Shown one piece after another: positions 1-6,435 of a stretch of 7,991 nucleotides of DNA; positions within the stretch are counted from its first letter, which is position 1, and each line of letters starts with the position of its first letter. Source of the stretch: Verrucomicrobiota bacterium (GTDB lineage: Bacteria > Verrucomicrobiota > Kiritimatiellia > B70-G9). A program made the position numbers and the translations under genes. The notes under the pieces are model-generated. The model did no database searches. It had not been told where the DNA came from and saw only the letters and a program-made list of their open reading frames with translations. The stretch lies in contig QNAJ01000053.1 in NCBI GenBank assembly GCA_003641465.1, positions 1 through 7,991 on the forward strand, read 5' to 3'.

Positions 1-1
1 A

Positions 2-108
2 GCGTTTCTGCTGAACAGCCTGGCGTCTCCTGCGGAGTCGCTGACCCATATCCTCCGAGGGATCGACTCCCGTGGGTTCAGGATCGGCCTGCTCCCGACG
101 GGTGAATG
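2..108 (+). CDS. C-terminal end of an unidentified protein (5' end outside window)
   Basis: An open frame enters from the left edge and runs 35 codons to a TGA at 106-108. Codon choice favours G or C at third positions, like the confirmed genes in the window, and the other two forward frames look less protein-like. The visible tail is a likely amphipathic helix (SLTHILRGIDSRG) followed by a short strand (FRIGLLP). This loosely recalls the end of ABC1/UbiB-type kinase-like proteins, but the fragment is too short to assign and I give no function. The gene points toward ruvC and ends 27 bases before the ruvC stop. No hairpin with a T-run is visible in that gap. Confidence 0.45.
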
Positions 109-135
109 AGTCAACGTATCCCGCCTTCTCGATTA

Positions 136-639
136 TCAGGAGCCTCGCCGTCCGTTGTGCAGCCGGTGGATATGGCAGACCGCCGCCGCCAGGGCGTCCG
201 CGGCGTCAGCAGGAGGAGTTTCCTCCAGACCCAGAATCTGCTTAACCATGAATCCAACCTGACTCTTGTGCGCCGCACCCGTGCCTACCAGTGCGCGCTT
301 TATCTCCCGCGGAGAGTACTCGCAGATTGGCACACCAGCAGCAGCACAGGCTGCCAGTATCACCCCGCGTGCCTCTCCCAGCGTTATCGCCGTGCGGACG
401 TTCCGTTGGAAAAAGGCACTCTCCAGGACCGCTACTGAGGGCGAGTAGTCCTCAATGAGATGGCTTATGCTGGCATAAAGTCGGCTTAGGCCCTCACCGT
501 GGGAAATCCGTGCCGGATTCCGGATGACGTGAAAATGCACTAGTGATATCCTCTTTCCGCATAGAGAAACCAAACCCACACCCGTAGCCCGGAGCGAAGC
601 GTCTATCCCCATGACAACGAGCTCGGCGGTCTCACCCAC
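136..639 (-). CDS. ruvC: Crossover junction endodeoxyribonuclease RuvC
   Basis: RuvC is a dimeric, Mg-dependent nuclease that cuts Holliday junctions symmetrically in the last step of recombinational repair. All four acidic catalytic residues are present. Counted from the GTG start at 639 they are D13 (in MGIDASLRATG), E73 (in VAVLESAFF), D145 and D148 (in ADAADALAAA). Their spacing matches E. coli D7, E66, D138 and D141. The KRALVGTGAAHKSQV segment is also typical. The first motif reads GIDAS rather than the common GIDPG. Start choice is uncertain. ATG at 612 would remove the first beta-strand. GTG at 639 gives 167 residues and overlaps the yebC stop by 8 bases. TTG at 654 would give 172. 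Overlap with yebC suggests co-translation. Neither ruvA nor ruvB follows, although these often accompany ruvC. Confidence 0.93.
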   Translation of the reverse strand: MGETAELVVMGIDASLRATGVGLVSLCGKRISLVHFHVIRNPARISHGEGLSRLYASISHLIEDYSPSVAVLESAFFQRNVRTAITLGEARGVILAACAAAGVPICEYSPREIKRALVGTGAAHKSQVGFMVKQILGLEETPPADAADALAAAVCHIHRLHNGRRGS

Positions 640-1396
640 GTTCGGATTCCACAAGCTGCGAGATTAGTTCGTCGGCGATATCCGCATTATTGTGCACACT
701 CTGGACATCATCCAGATCTTCGAGAGCTTCAAAGAACTGCATAAGTGTTCTCGCGAGGGAGGGGTCGGAAATGGGTATGTACACATCCGGGACCAGAGTC
801 ACCTCACACGACGTGACCGGAATGTTGGCACTGTGTAACGCCTCCACCACGCCAGAAAATGCTTCCGGCGTGGTCCAGATCTCAAACTGACCATTTTCCT
901 CACTTACGTCATCTGCCCCCGCCTGGATAGCTATCTCAAGCAGGCGATCTTCTTCGACCCCACCGGAAGGCACGGTGATACATCCGCGTCTGCGGAATAG
1001 GCGGGCGACACTGCCCTGCCCGCTCAGGCTGGCGTGATAGCGATTGAAAATCTGTCGGACTTCCGACGTAGTCCGGTTCCGGTTATCCGTAAGCGCTTGT
1101 ACAATCAGACCGACGCCGCCCGGAGCGTATCCCTCATAGACGACTTCCTGGAATGACGCGCACTCGCCCTGACCGGTTCCCTTCTTGATTGCCCGTTCGA
1201 TATTGTCCATAGGCATATTTGCAGCGCGCGCTTTCTGGATCACCTGGCGTAAGACGGGATTGGCAGAAGGGTCTCCGCCCCCGTCGCGAGCAGCTATCAT
1301 GATTTCGCGTGCCAGCTTGCTGAAAATCTTCCCGCGCTTTGCGTCGGTCGCTGCCTTTTTGCGTTTGATGGTTGACCATTTGCTGTGCCCGCTCAT
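632..1396 (-). CDS. yebC: YebC/TACO1 family translation or transcription regulator
   Basis: This 254-residue protein is a full-length YebC/TACO1 family member (E. coli YebC is about 246). The N-terminal signature MSGHSKWSTIKRKKA and AKRGKIFSKLAREI is nearly canonical, followed by NPVLRQVIQKARAANMP (residues 46-62), EGYAPGG (88-94) and TDNRNRT (103-109). YebC proteins were first described as DNA-binding regulators. Human TACO1 activates mitochondrial COX1 translation, and bacterial members have more recently been linked to relief of ribosome stalling at proline-rich stretches. Which role applies here cannot be told from sequence. The ATG at 1396 has GAGG (1403-1406) six bases upstream. It lies 51 bases after the EF-G-like stop and overlaps ruvC, so the three are probably co-transcribed. 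The yebC-ruvC order is widespread in bacteria. Confidence 0.96.
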   Translation of the reverse strand: MSGHSKWSTIKRKKAATDAKRGKIFSKLAREIMIAARDGGGDPSANPVLRQVIQKARAANMPMDNIERAIKKGTGQGECASFQEVVYEGYAPGGVGLIVQALTDNRNRTTSEVRQIFNRYHASLSGQGSVARLFRRRGCITVPSGGVEEDRLLEIAIQAGADDVSEENGQFEIWTTPEAFSGVVEALHSANIPVTSCEVTLVPDVYIPISDPSLARTLMQFFEALEDLDDVQSVHNNADIADELISQLVESERG

Positions 1397-1447
1397 GCCT
1401 CGCCTCTACGCACCCCGAAAGTCACCGCTGGTGCTCGCAAAACCGAT

Positions 1448-3466
1448 CTAGTCATTCTCCTGCTTCTCGCGGGAAGCCGCGATTATCTTCTGTGCTATGT
1501 TGCTGGGTACGACTTCGTATCGCGAGAATTCCATCTCAAAAGTTCCGCGGCCGCCGGTGAGACTGCGAAGTTGAGATGCATACGTGAACATCTCGGCCTG
1601 GGGGACCTCGGCGTGTATCACCTGAAGGCCGTCTTCTGTGGACATCCCGAGGATGCGACCCCGGCGCTGGTTGAGGTCACCGGTAACCTCGCCCATGAAC
1701 TGATCCGGAATCATCACCTTTACCTTCATTATCGGTTCTAACAGCACCGGTTTGGCTTTGGACATCCCGTCCCGAAAAGCACGCGCGGCGGCGATCTTGA
1801 AAGATATCTCCGACGAATCCACTTCGTGATGGGACCCGTCGTACACAGTAACCTTCACATTGATCACGGGATAGCCAGCCAGGGCTCCGGCCTGCATGGC
1901 CTCCAACAATCCCTTCTGGACGGCCGGCATGAAGCCCGAGGGGATCACCCCGCCAACAATCGCGTCCACAAACCATTCCTCGTCGGATGGGTCCCTGGGC
2001 TCTACGCGAAGATATACTTCTCCGTATTGGCCTCGTCCTCCAGTCTGTTTCTTGTGCTTGTAGTGTCCCTCGCCGACCGCCGTCACTGTCTCCTTGTACG
2101 GCACTCTGGGCGTGGTAAGAACCACATCCACATTACTGCGCTGTTTCAGCCTCTTCACCGCAACGTCAATCTGCACATCCCCCAGCCCTGACAGGATCAG
2201 CTCCTTGGTCTCGGGATTACGCTCCACTTTCAACGTGGGATCATCTTCGGCAAGGCGTTGAAGCCCCGTGCTGAGCTTGTCTTCGTCTCCCTGACTCTTG
2301 GGAGTAACTGCATACGATGCAACCGGCTGGGGAAAAGTGATCGGTGGCAGCCTCCGGTCGCAGCCCGGCGAGGTGAGAGTATCGTTCAAAGTCGTATAGC
2401 GCAGCTTTGCCAGTGCAACGATCTCTCCCGCCGCGGCGGCCTCCACCGTCTCCTGATTGCGGCCGTTCACCACGTATACGCTGCCGATCCTTTCTTTCTG
2501 CTTCTTGGTGGAATTATAAACCTCACTATCACTTTCCAAAGTCCCTCCGAAAATCCGAACAAAAAGCATCTGACCGACATATGGGTCGTTCACTGCCCGC
2601 CAGACCAGACTCATCAGCGGCCCTTCTGCCGAAGGGTCAACAGCTTCCCCGTTCTGGTCCTTTACCGGTCGGTCGCCCGGCGCCGGGAATAAGCGGCATA
2701 CCCCCTCAAGCAAGTGCTCAATACCCAGCTCACTCTTCCCGGAAGCAAACCATACCGGGACGAGCTTGCGCTCAAGAACCGCCTTGCGGGCTCCGTTGGC
2801 AACTTCTTCTGCAGAAAGCTCCTCGCCACTGAGGTATTTCTCGATAAGGCGATCATCGGTTTCGGCAATAGTCTCAATCAGCTCCTCCTGGAACCGGCTG
2901 GCCTCATCGCTCCCACCCCTGCCCGGAAATATTTCGGCTATCCCATCGCCGGTGGGATACACCACGGGGATACAGTAGCGTCCCCAGATATCCCGCAGCT
3001 TCTCCAAGACGGATCGCGGATCAGCGTTCTCCCGGTCTATTCCGGTTATAACCACACCCCGCGGGATGCTCCGTTGCTCGCAGAGCTTCCACGCGCGCGT
3101 GGTTCCCACCTGCAGCCCCGCCACCGCATCTACGGCAATCAGGGCGGCATCAGCTACGCTTGCGGCGGCCACTACCTGGCCGAAAAAATCGGCATATCCT
3201 GGCGTATCAACAAAGACCAGGCGAGCGGTCGTCTCTCCGTATGCATAATCCACGCTGAAGGGCTTGGCCCATATCGATATTTTCCGTTCCTTCTCCTCAT
3301 CCGTCCAATCCGCCATACTCGATCCGTCGTCCGGCGACCCCAGGCGCGTATTGAGTCCCACACGGTGAAGAATAGCATCGACCAGCTGGGTCTTCCCGCT
3401 GCCGGTATGTCCCAGCAGCACAAAGTTGCGCACCGACCTGTTTTCCCTCTTGTTCACGTTCCGCAT
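1448..3466 (-). CDS. Elongation factor G-like GTPase (EF-G2-type paralogue) with altered G motifs
   Basis: This 672-residue protein has the EF-G domain order: G domain, beta-barrel domain II, and domains III to V. The P-loop GHTGSGKT (residues 19-26) and DTPG (87-90) are present. Domain IV is well kept: HKKQTGGRGQYGEV, and GSHHEVDSSEISFK with the His matching the tip His of EF-G. Domain V includes LLEPIMKVKV and GDLNQRRGRI. Several G-domain features differ from the housekeeping factor. Switch I has RKISI (Ser64) instead of RGITI. The catalytic His after DTPG is Tyr91. The G4 motif NKxD reads TGID (141-144), and G5 reads ASGK (241-244). The G' insert (about 166-195) is shorter than usual. DTPGYADF and the switch I change are typical of the EF-G2-like family, whose role is poorly defined. 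This is probably a paralogue and not the main translocase. The ATG at 3466 has GAGAGG six bases upstream. Confidence 0.92.
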   Translation of the reverse strand: MRNVNKRENRSVRNFVLLGHTGSGKTQLVDAILHRVGLNTRLGSPDDGSSMADWTDEEKERKISIWAKPFSVDYAYGETTARLVFVDTPGYADFFGQVVAAASVADAALIAVDAVAGLQVGTTRAWKLCEQRSIPRGVVITGIDRENADPRSVLEKLRDIWGRYCIPVVYPTGDGIAEIFPGRGGSDEASRFQEELIETIAETDDRLIEKYLSGEELSAEEVANGARKAVLERKLVPVWFASGKSELGIEHLLEGVCRLFPAPGDRPVKDQNGEAVDPSAEGPLMSLVWRAVNDPYVGQMLFVRIFGGTLESDSEVYNSTKKQKERIGSVYVVNGRNQETVEAAAAGEIVALAKLRYTTLNDTLTSPGCDRRLPPITFPQPVASYAVTPKSQGDEDKLSTGLQRLAEDDPTLKVERNPETKELILSGLGDVQIDVAVKRLKQRSNVDVVLTTPRVPYKETVTAVGEGHYKHKKQTGGRGQYGEVYLRVEPRDPSDEEWFVDAIVGGVIPSGFMPAVQKGLLEAMQAGALAGYPVINVKVTVYDGSHHEVDSSEISFKIAAARAFRDGMSKAKPVLLEPIMKVKVMIPDQFMGEVTGDLNQRRGRILGMSTEDGLQVIHAEVPQAEMFTYASQLRSLTGGRGTFEMEFSRYEVVPSNIAQKIIAASREKQEND

Positions 3467-3552
3467 ATCCGACCTCTCATCGTTGGCATAACACCGGAAA
3501 AATCAGACACAAACGCGGCGAATTCTTACTACATGTCGGGTCAACAACGCAA

Positions 3553-3569
3553 TTTTTTTCCCGATCGGG
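3553..3569. other. T-run and perfect palindrome upstream of the EF-G-like gene
   Basis: Seven T residues (3553-3559) directly abut the 10-base perfect palindrome CCCGATCGGG (3560-3569), in the 144-base gap between the EF-G-like start and the LsrG-like stop. Read on the minus strand this is the palindrome followed by an A7 tract, about 100 bases before the EF-G-like ATG. A site for a dimeric DNA-binding protein beside an A-tract is possible but unproven. The rest of this gap holds no promoter I would call with confidence. Confidence 0.2.
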
Positions 3570-3577
3570 TCCGCCTA

Positions 3578-3600
3578 GTGCAAAGCCATCGTATGGGCAC
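3578..3600 (-). other. Interrupted hairpin just downstream of the LsrG-like gene
   Basis: GTGC (3578-3581) pairs with GCAC (3597-3600), and CCAT (3586-3589) pairs with ATGG (3593-3596). This gives eight base pairs around a three-base loop, with a four-base bulge on one side. It begins about ten bases past the LsrG-like stop codon. No T-run follows on the minus strand, so it is not a standard intrinsic terminator. It might mark an mRNA 3' end or be chance. Confidence 0.25.
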
Positions 3601-3610
3601 AATCAACGCT

Positions 3611-3907
3611 TTACGCATGCGGGAAAAGGCCCTTGAACCTCACGCCCTTTCGCGGCTCTGCCATCCAATCAGCAACGGCTTCTCTCCACTTCTGATAGTG
3701 GGCAGTCGCCTTATGCGCAGCCGCGGCATCAGCATCACGATATGCCTCGTACAGAATGAAATAGGTAGGATCGTCTTCCGACTGCAAGACATCAAATCTC
3801 AGGTTGCCCTCTTCCTGCACCGAAGCCAGATGATTCTCGCGGGTGGCTGCGATGAAATCATTCACCCTTTCGGGTTTCACGTGAACATGAACCAGCGTCA
3901 CATGCAT
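3611..3907 (-). CDS. LsrG-like antibiotic biosynthesis monooxygenase (ABM) fold protein
   Basis: This 98-residue protein closely resembles E. coli LsrG (96 residues) as I recall it: MHVTLV at the start, ENHLASVQEEGNLRFDVLQ (24-42), YEAYRDADAAAAHK (53-66), and a PRKGVRFKGLFP tail. LsrG isomerises phosphorylated autoinducer-2 (phospho-HPD) during AI-2 breakdown. The wider ABM family forms dimeric ferredoxin-like barrels with varied substrates, including quinol and haem oxygenation. No other lsr gene (kinase, thiolase, transporter or repressor) is in the window, so the AI-2 role is only a suggestion. A GTG lies six codons upstream at 3925, but AAAGGGGG (3915-3922) sits seven bases before the ATG at 3907, which decides the start. 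The gene is flanked by gaps of 52 and 144 bases, so it may be a separate unit within the block. Confidence 0.85.
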   Translation of the reverse strand: MHVTLVHVHVKPERVNDFIAATRENHLASVQEEGNLRFDVLQSEDDPTYFILYEAYRDADAAAAHKATAHYQKWREAVADWMAEPRKGVRFKGLFPHA

Positions 3908-3914
3908 CTGCTTG

Positions 3915-3922
3915 CCCCCTTT
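3915..3922 (-). promoter_or_regulatory. Ribosome binding site deciding the LsrG-like start
   Basis: AAAGGGGG on the minus strand lies seven bases before the ATG at 3907. It overlaps the alternative upstream GTG (3925), so it supports the ATG that begins MHVTLV, matching the LsrG N-terminus. Confidence 0.65.
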
Positions 3923-3927
3923 CACTC

Positions 3928-3956
3928 AGTCTAAGTATTGGAACTTCACCTGTCAG
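3928..3956 (-). promoter_or_regulatory. Possible sigma70-type promoter for the LsrG-like gene
   Basis: On the minus strand CTGACA (3951-3956, five of six to TTGACA) is followed after exactly 17 bases by TAGACT (3928-3933, four of six to TATAAT). The weakness is that the expected start of transcription, near 3921, would fall inside the ribosome binding site and leave a leader of about 14 bases. Confidence 0.3.
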
Positions 3957-3959
3957 CCG

Positions 3960-4742
3960 TCAGCGCTCACCCGAAGACCTGAAAACCACCAGTTCCTCAG
4001 ACTTGTCTCCCTTCCCCGCTACAGAGTCCGGTGAAAATGCCAGAGGGCCTACCGTAACGAATACCAATCCGGACAAACAGATAAGAAGCGAAGTGGCAAC
4101 TGCAACCGGTGGCCACGCAAAAATCATCGCCACCAGTAGTACCGCGGGAAAGAAGAAAACCGGATCCTTCGTCAACTTCGGGTATCGAATGGTCGAAATC
4201 TCCAGCAGTAACATCACCAGCGAGATACCCCATACAAAGAGTGACCACGGCCCATGCGTCAGCGAAAAGCCGGTCTCGATAAGAACGTCGCTCGACTCTA
4301 CGAATATGAACAGGGTAATCCACCCCGCCGCTATGGTTATCGGCAGACCGACATAGCCATCCTGTCCGCGATCGGGATTCACTATGCGAAAGCGCGCTAA
4401 TCGGGCTGCCCCCATGATCACCAGAAGTGAGGGCAGGATGATGCCCCAGGGGCCGAAGTGACGAAAAACAGCTTCGTACGCCAACACCGCTGGTGCCACA
4501 CCAAAACAGGTGATGTCCACGAATGTATCGAACTCCGCGCCGAAGAGCGATGTCGCCTTCAACCATCGCGCTATGTTCCCATCCAGTCCGTCAAGGACCA
4601 TCGCCAGCATGATAAGCCGCGCGGCACTGACGAAATCGCCCTCCGCACTTTTCAGGATACTGAAGAAACCGGCCAGCAGACCCGCCGCACTCAGAGAAAA
4701 CGGCACCCCCGCCTTAAGATGATTCTTGCCGTTCTTGTTCAT
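3960..4742 (-). CDS. pssA: CDP-diacylglycerol--serine O-phosphatidyltransferase
   Basis: PssA is an integral membrane enzyme that joins serine to CDP-diacylglycerol, giving phosphatidylserine and CMP. The complete CDP-alcohol phosphotransferase motif is visible at residues 51-76: D51, D54-G55, A58-R59, G68, D72 and D76 with the exact family spacing. The downstream ARLARFRI and GYVGLPITIAAG segments are typical of PssA and not of PgsA. The 260 residues contain about six hydrophobic segments, including 12-30, 38-50, 100-117, 135-150, 168-182 and 197-232, then a charged tail. The ATG at 4742 has GAGG ten bases upstream. A TTG at 4778 would add only an unconserved, Trp-rich leader. The start overlaps the end of psd by 29 bases, so the two consecutive enzymes of phosphatidylethanolamine synthesis are likely translationally coupled. 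Confidence 0.95.
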   Translation of the reverse strand: MNKNGKNHLKAGVPFSLSAAGLLAGFFSILKSAEGDFVSAARLIMLAMVLDGLDGNIARWLKATSLFGAEFDTFVDITCFGVAPAVLAYEAVFRHFGPWGIILPSLLVIMGAARLARFRIVNPDRGQDGYVGLPITIAAGWITLFIFVESSDVLIETGFSLTHGPWSLFVWGISLVMLLLEISTIRYPKLTKDPVFFFPAVLLVAMIFAWPPVAVATSLLICLSGLVFVTVGPLAFSPDSVAGKGDKSEELVVFRSSGER

Positions 4743-5394
4743 CGCTGACCATCCTCGCCACCACGGTAGTCCCTGCAATCACCTTGCAGCCCACCCCCAC
4801 GCACCCACGCACAGCCCGCGCTGGAAGATACATGTCCAGCCGCGATCCGAATCGCATCATGCCCAGCTCCTGCCCCTTGGCGACTCTCTCTCCTTCCCGA
4901 AGCCAACAGACTACCCGGCGGACAAAAGGGCCCGCGATCTGATGAACGATACACCGGACCCCCTCGCCCGCGAGAACAATCTCAGTATGCTCATTATACT
5001 CGGAAGATTTCTCCTGGATAGTGAAAAAATGCCGTCCGGGAACATATCGGTATTCAGAAACTGTCCCGGTTATCGGTGCACGGTTCACGTGTACGTCCAG
5101 AGGGGAAAGAAATATGCTTACGCATAGTGCCCTGCCACCCGCAAAGCGCTCATCCTCCACCTCCTCGACGCGCCGGACGGTTCCGTCCGCTGCGGCAACC
5201 ACGGCATCAGGGTCAGCCGGCGGCTTTCTGTCCGGATTGCGATGAAAGTACAGCATGAACAGGCCCACGATAATCCCCACTACACCTCCCGCCAACCAGG
5301 AAAAATCGGCAGTCCGGACGCCCACTGCCAGAGCGACGACCCCGGCAGCGAAGGGTACGGCTACCCACGGCACTGCTCCTCGCGCCAGACGCAT
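4714..5394 (-). CDS. psd: Phosphatidylserine decarboxylase proenzyme
   Basis: Psd decarboxylates phosphatidylserine to phosphatidylethanolamine with a pyruvoyl cofactor made by self-cleavage. The short-form cleavage site MRFGSRLDMYLP is present, with the cut expected between Gly183 and Ser184 and Ser184 becoming the pyruvoyl group (counted from ATG 5394). Two N-terminal membrane segments (about 8-26 and 33-50) precede FHRNP. FLSPLDVHVNRAP and the NEHTEIVL region are also conserved. The protein is about 226 residues, like the short PSD class and unlike the longer LGST-type E. coli enzyme. Start choice is uncertain. ATG at 5394 has a strong GGGGAGG, but only three bases away. GTG at 5412 would add six residues and lacks a clear site. 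The product feeds from PssA, encoded by the overlapping next gene. Confidence 0.94.
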   Translation of the reverse strand: MRLARGAVPWVAVPFAAGVVALAVGVRTADFSWLAGGVVGIIVGLFMLYFHRNPDRKPPADPDAVVAAADGTVRRVEEVEDERFAGGRALCVSIFLSPLDVHVNRAPITGTVSEYRYVPGRHFFTIQEKSSEYNEHTEIVLAGEGVRCIVHQIAGPFVRRVVCWLREGERVAKGQELGMMRFGSRLDMYLPARAVRGCVGVGCKVIAGTTVVARMVSDEQERQESS

Positions 5395-5415
5395 CTTCCT
5401 CCCCTGAGTCACAAA

Positions 5416-5802
5416 TCAATCAACTGCTTCCCCCGCCGCAATTACACGGGCGTCGTTCCAGAGCTCTTCCAACGCGTAGTATTCCCGGAGCTGGCGGCTG
5501 AAGATGTGTATCATGAAGTCCAAGTAGTCCAATACAACCCAGCCACTTTCTTCGTGCCCGGCGCGGCGGTGTTTTGCCACCCCCATTTCCGCCAGCTTCC
5601 TTTCTACTTCCTCGCACAATGCCTTGATATGCGGGATATTCTCACCCGTCACGATAATCATATAGTCAGTTACATCGCTCAGTCCACGCACATCCAATAC
5701 CACCGGGTCCCGTCCCTTTTTCTCTAAGAGACTGGCCCTGGCGCCTAAAACCAGGCTCCGTACCGGTTCTGCAGCTCTGTCAGTCGTCCCGCGTCGGCTC
5801 AC
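5416..5802 (-). CDS. rsfS: Ribosomal silencing factor RsfS (Iojap/YbeB family)
   Basis: RsfS binds ribosomal protein L14 (uL14) on the large subunit and blocks joining of the two subunits, slowing translation in starvation or stationary phase. With GTG at 5802 as start the protein has 128 residues, normal for the family. The core is clear: PVVLDVRGLSDVTDYMIIVTG (33-53), ALCEEVERKL, GWVVLDYLDFMIHIFS (87-102) and REYYALEELWNDA (106-118). The open frame extends upstream to 5898, but that stretch overlaps nadD and carries no family similarity. The GTG at 5802 overlaps the nadD stop by 23 bases, with a GGAAGG some 12 bases upstream. nadD-rsfS is a very common bacterial gene pair, which supports the call. 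The psd start follows about 21 bases after its stop. Confidence 0.94.
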   Translation of the reverse strand: MSRRGTTDRAAEPVRSLVLGARASLLEKKGRDPVVLDVRGLSDVTDYMIIVTGENIPHIKALCEEVERKLAEMGVAKHRRAGHEESGWVVLDYLDFMIHIFSRQLREYYALEELWNDARVIAAGEAVD

Positions 5803-6418
5803 TTCGATCAGACGCCTTCCAGCCGTACAATCCGACCTGCATAATATATGCCGCAACTGAATCAGGCACAAAATACCGGAAGCTCTGGCCGGTCGCAATT
5901 CTCCGGCGGATCTCGCTTGATGATATTTCTATCAGATGTCCATGCTGGATTGCCGCCGCCAACCTCTCCGGCCAAGGGGGCTTCAAGTGGATATCTTCCG
6001 GGGTGACCGCCGGAGTGCCGGGCCGCTGGAAAACCATTACTTCGCTGAACTCCAGAACCGCATAAATGTTTCTCCACGTATGCAGCTCACGAAGACAATC
6101 ACTTCCCAGTATGAGGACCAGCTCTACTCCCGGAAATCTCCTCCTGAAGTCACTCAGCGTGTCAACTGTGTAGGTTATCCCGCCCCTCTGGACATCCACA
6201 ACACTCAGCGCCAGAACACTGTCGTCTCTTACTGCCCGGTCAACCATGGCGATCCGGTGACGGGCGTCAGCCAGCCCCTCTCTTGGTTTGTGCGGAGGGG
6301 TGGCACAGGGAGTCAGGAACACACGATCCAGGCCCCCTTTTTCCGCAGCGTCCAGAGCCAATATCAGGTGGCCGAAATGTATCGGATTGAATGACCCACC
6401 AAGTATTCCTACCCGCAT
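5780..6418 (-). CDS. nadD: Nicotinate-nucleotide adenylyltransferase
   Basis: NadD transfers AMP from ATP to nicotinate mononucleotide, giving deamido-NAD in the cytoplasmic NAD pathway. The nucleotidyltransferase signature GGSFNPIHFGHL (residues 7-18, GxFxPxHxGH) is intact, and the second motif ISSSEIRRR (165-173) matches ISSTxIR with Ser at the Thr position. PPHK (41-44) and LILGSDCL (102-109) are further family landmarks. The 212 residues fit the usual length. The frame is open farther upstream, but the ATG at 6418 begins the conserved MRVGILGGSFNP and has GGAGG six bases before it. It is the first gene of the leftward block and appears to drive rsfS behind it. Confidence 0.96.
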   Translation of the reverse strand: MRVGILGGSFNPIHFGHLILALDAAEKGGLDRVFLTPCATPPHKPREGLADARHRIAMVDRAVRDDSVLALSVVDVQRGGITYTVDTLSDFRRRFPGVELVLILGSDCLRELHTWRNIYAVLEFSEVMVFQRPGTPAVTPEDIHLKPPWPERLAAAIQHGHLIEISSSEIRRRIATGQSFRYFVPDSVAAYIMQVGLYGWKASDRSEPTRDD

Positions 6419-6424
6419 GACCTG

Positions 6425-6429
6425 CCTCC
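6425..6429 (-). promoter_or_regulatory. Ribosome binding site deciding the nadD start
   Basis: GGAGG on the minus strand, with a six-base spacer to the ATG at 6418. It supports starting at MRVGILGG and not at codons farther upstream, which encode no conserved sequence. Confidence 0.75.
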
Positions 6430-6435
6430 GTTCCC

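Noticed and set aside
1..135. ruvA following ruvC on the minus strand
   Set aside because: The minus-strand frames here contain no RuvA-like N-terminus. The plus-strand frame ending at 108 has better codon use.
3553..3569. Intrinsic terminator at the palindrome with T-run
   Set aside because: On the + strand the T-run precedes the palindrome. On the minus strand the palindrome is followed by A residues. The palindrome has no room for a loop.
2714..3934. A 406-codon open frame on the + strand
   Set aside because: It lies antisense to the EF-G-like and LsrG-like genes, whose proteins are clearly recognisable. The + strand translation shows no family motif. It is a shadow of GC-rich coding sequence.
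5803..5898. N-terminal extension of rsfS to 5898
   Set aside because: It overlaps nadD coding sequence and has no similarity to the RsfS family. GTG at 5802 gives the normal length.
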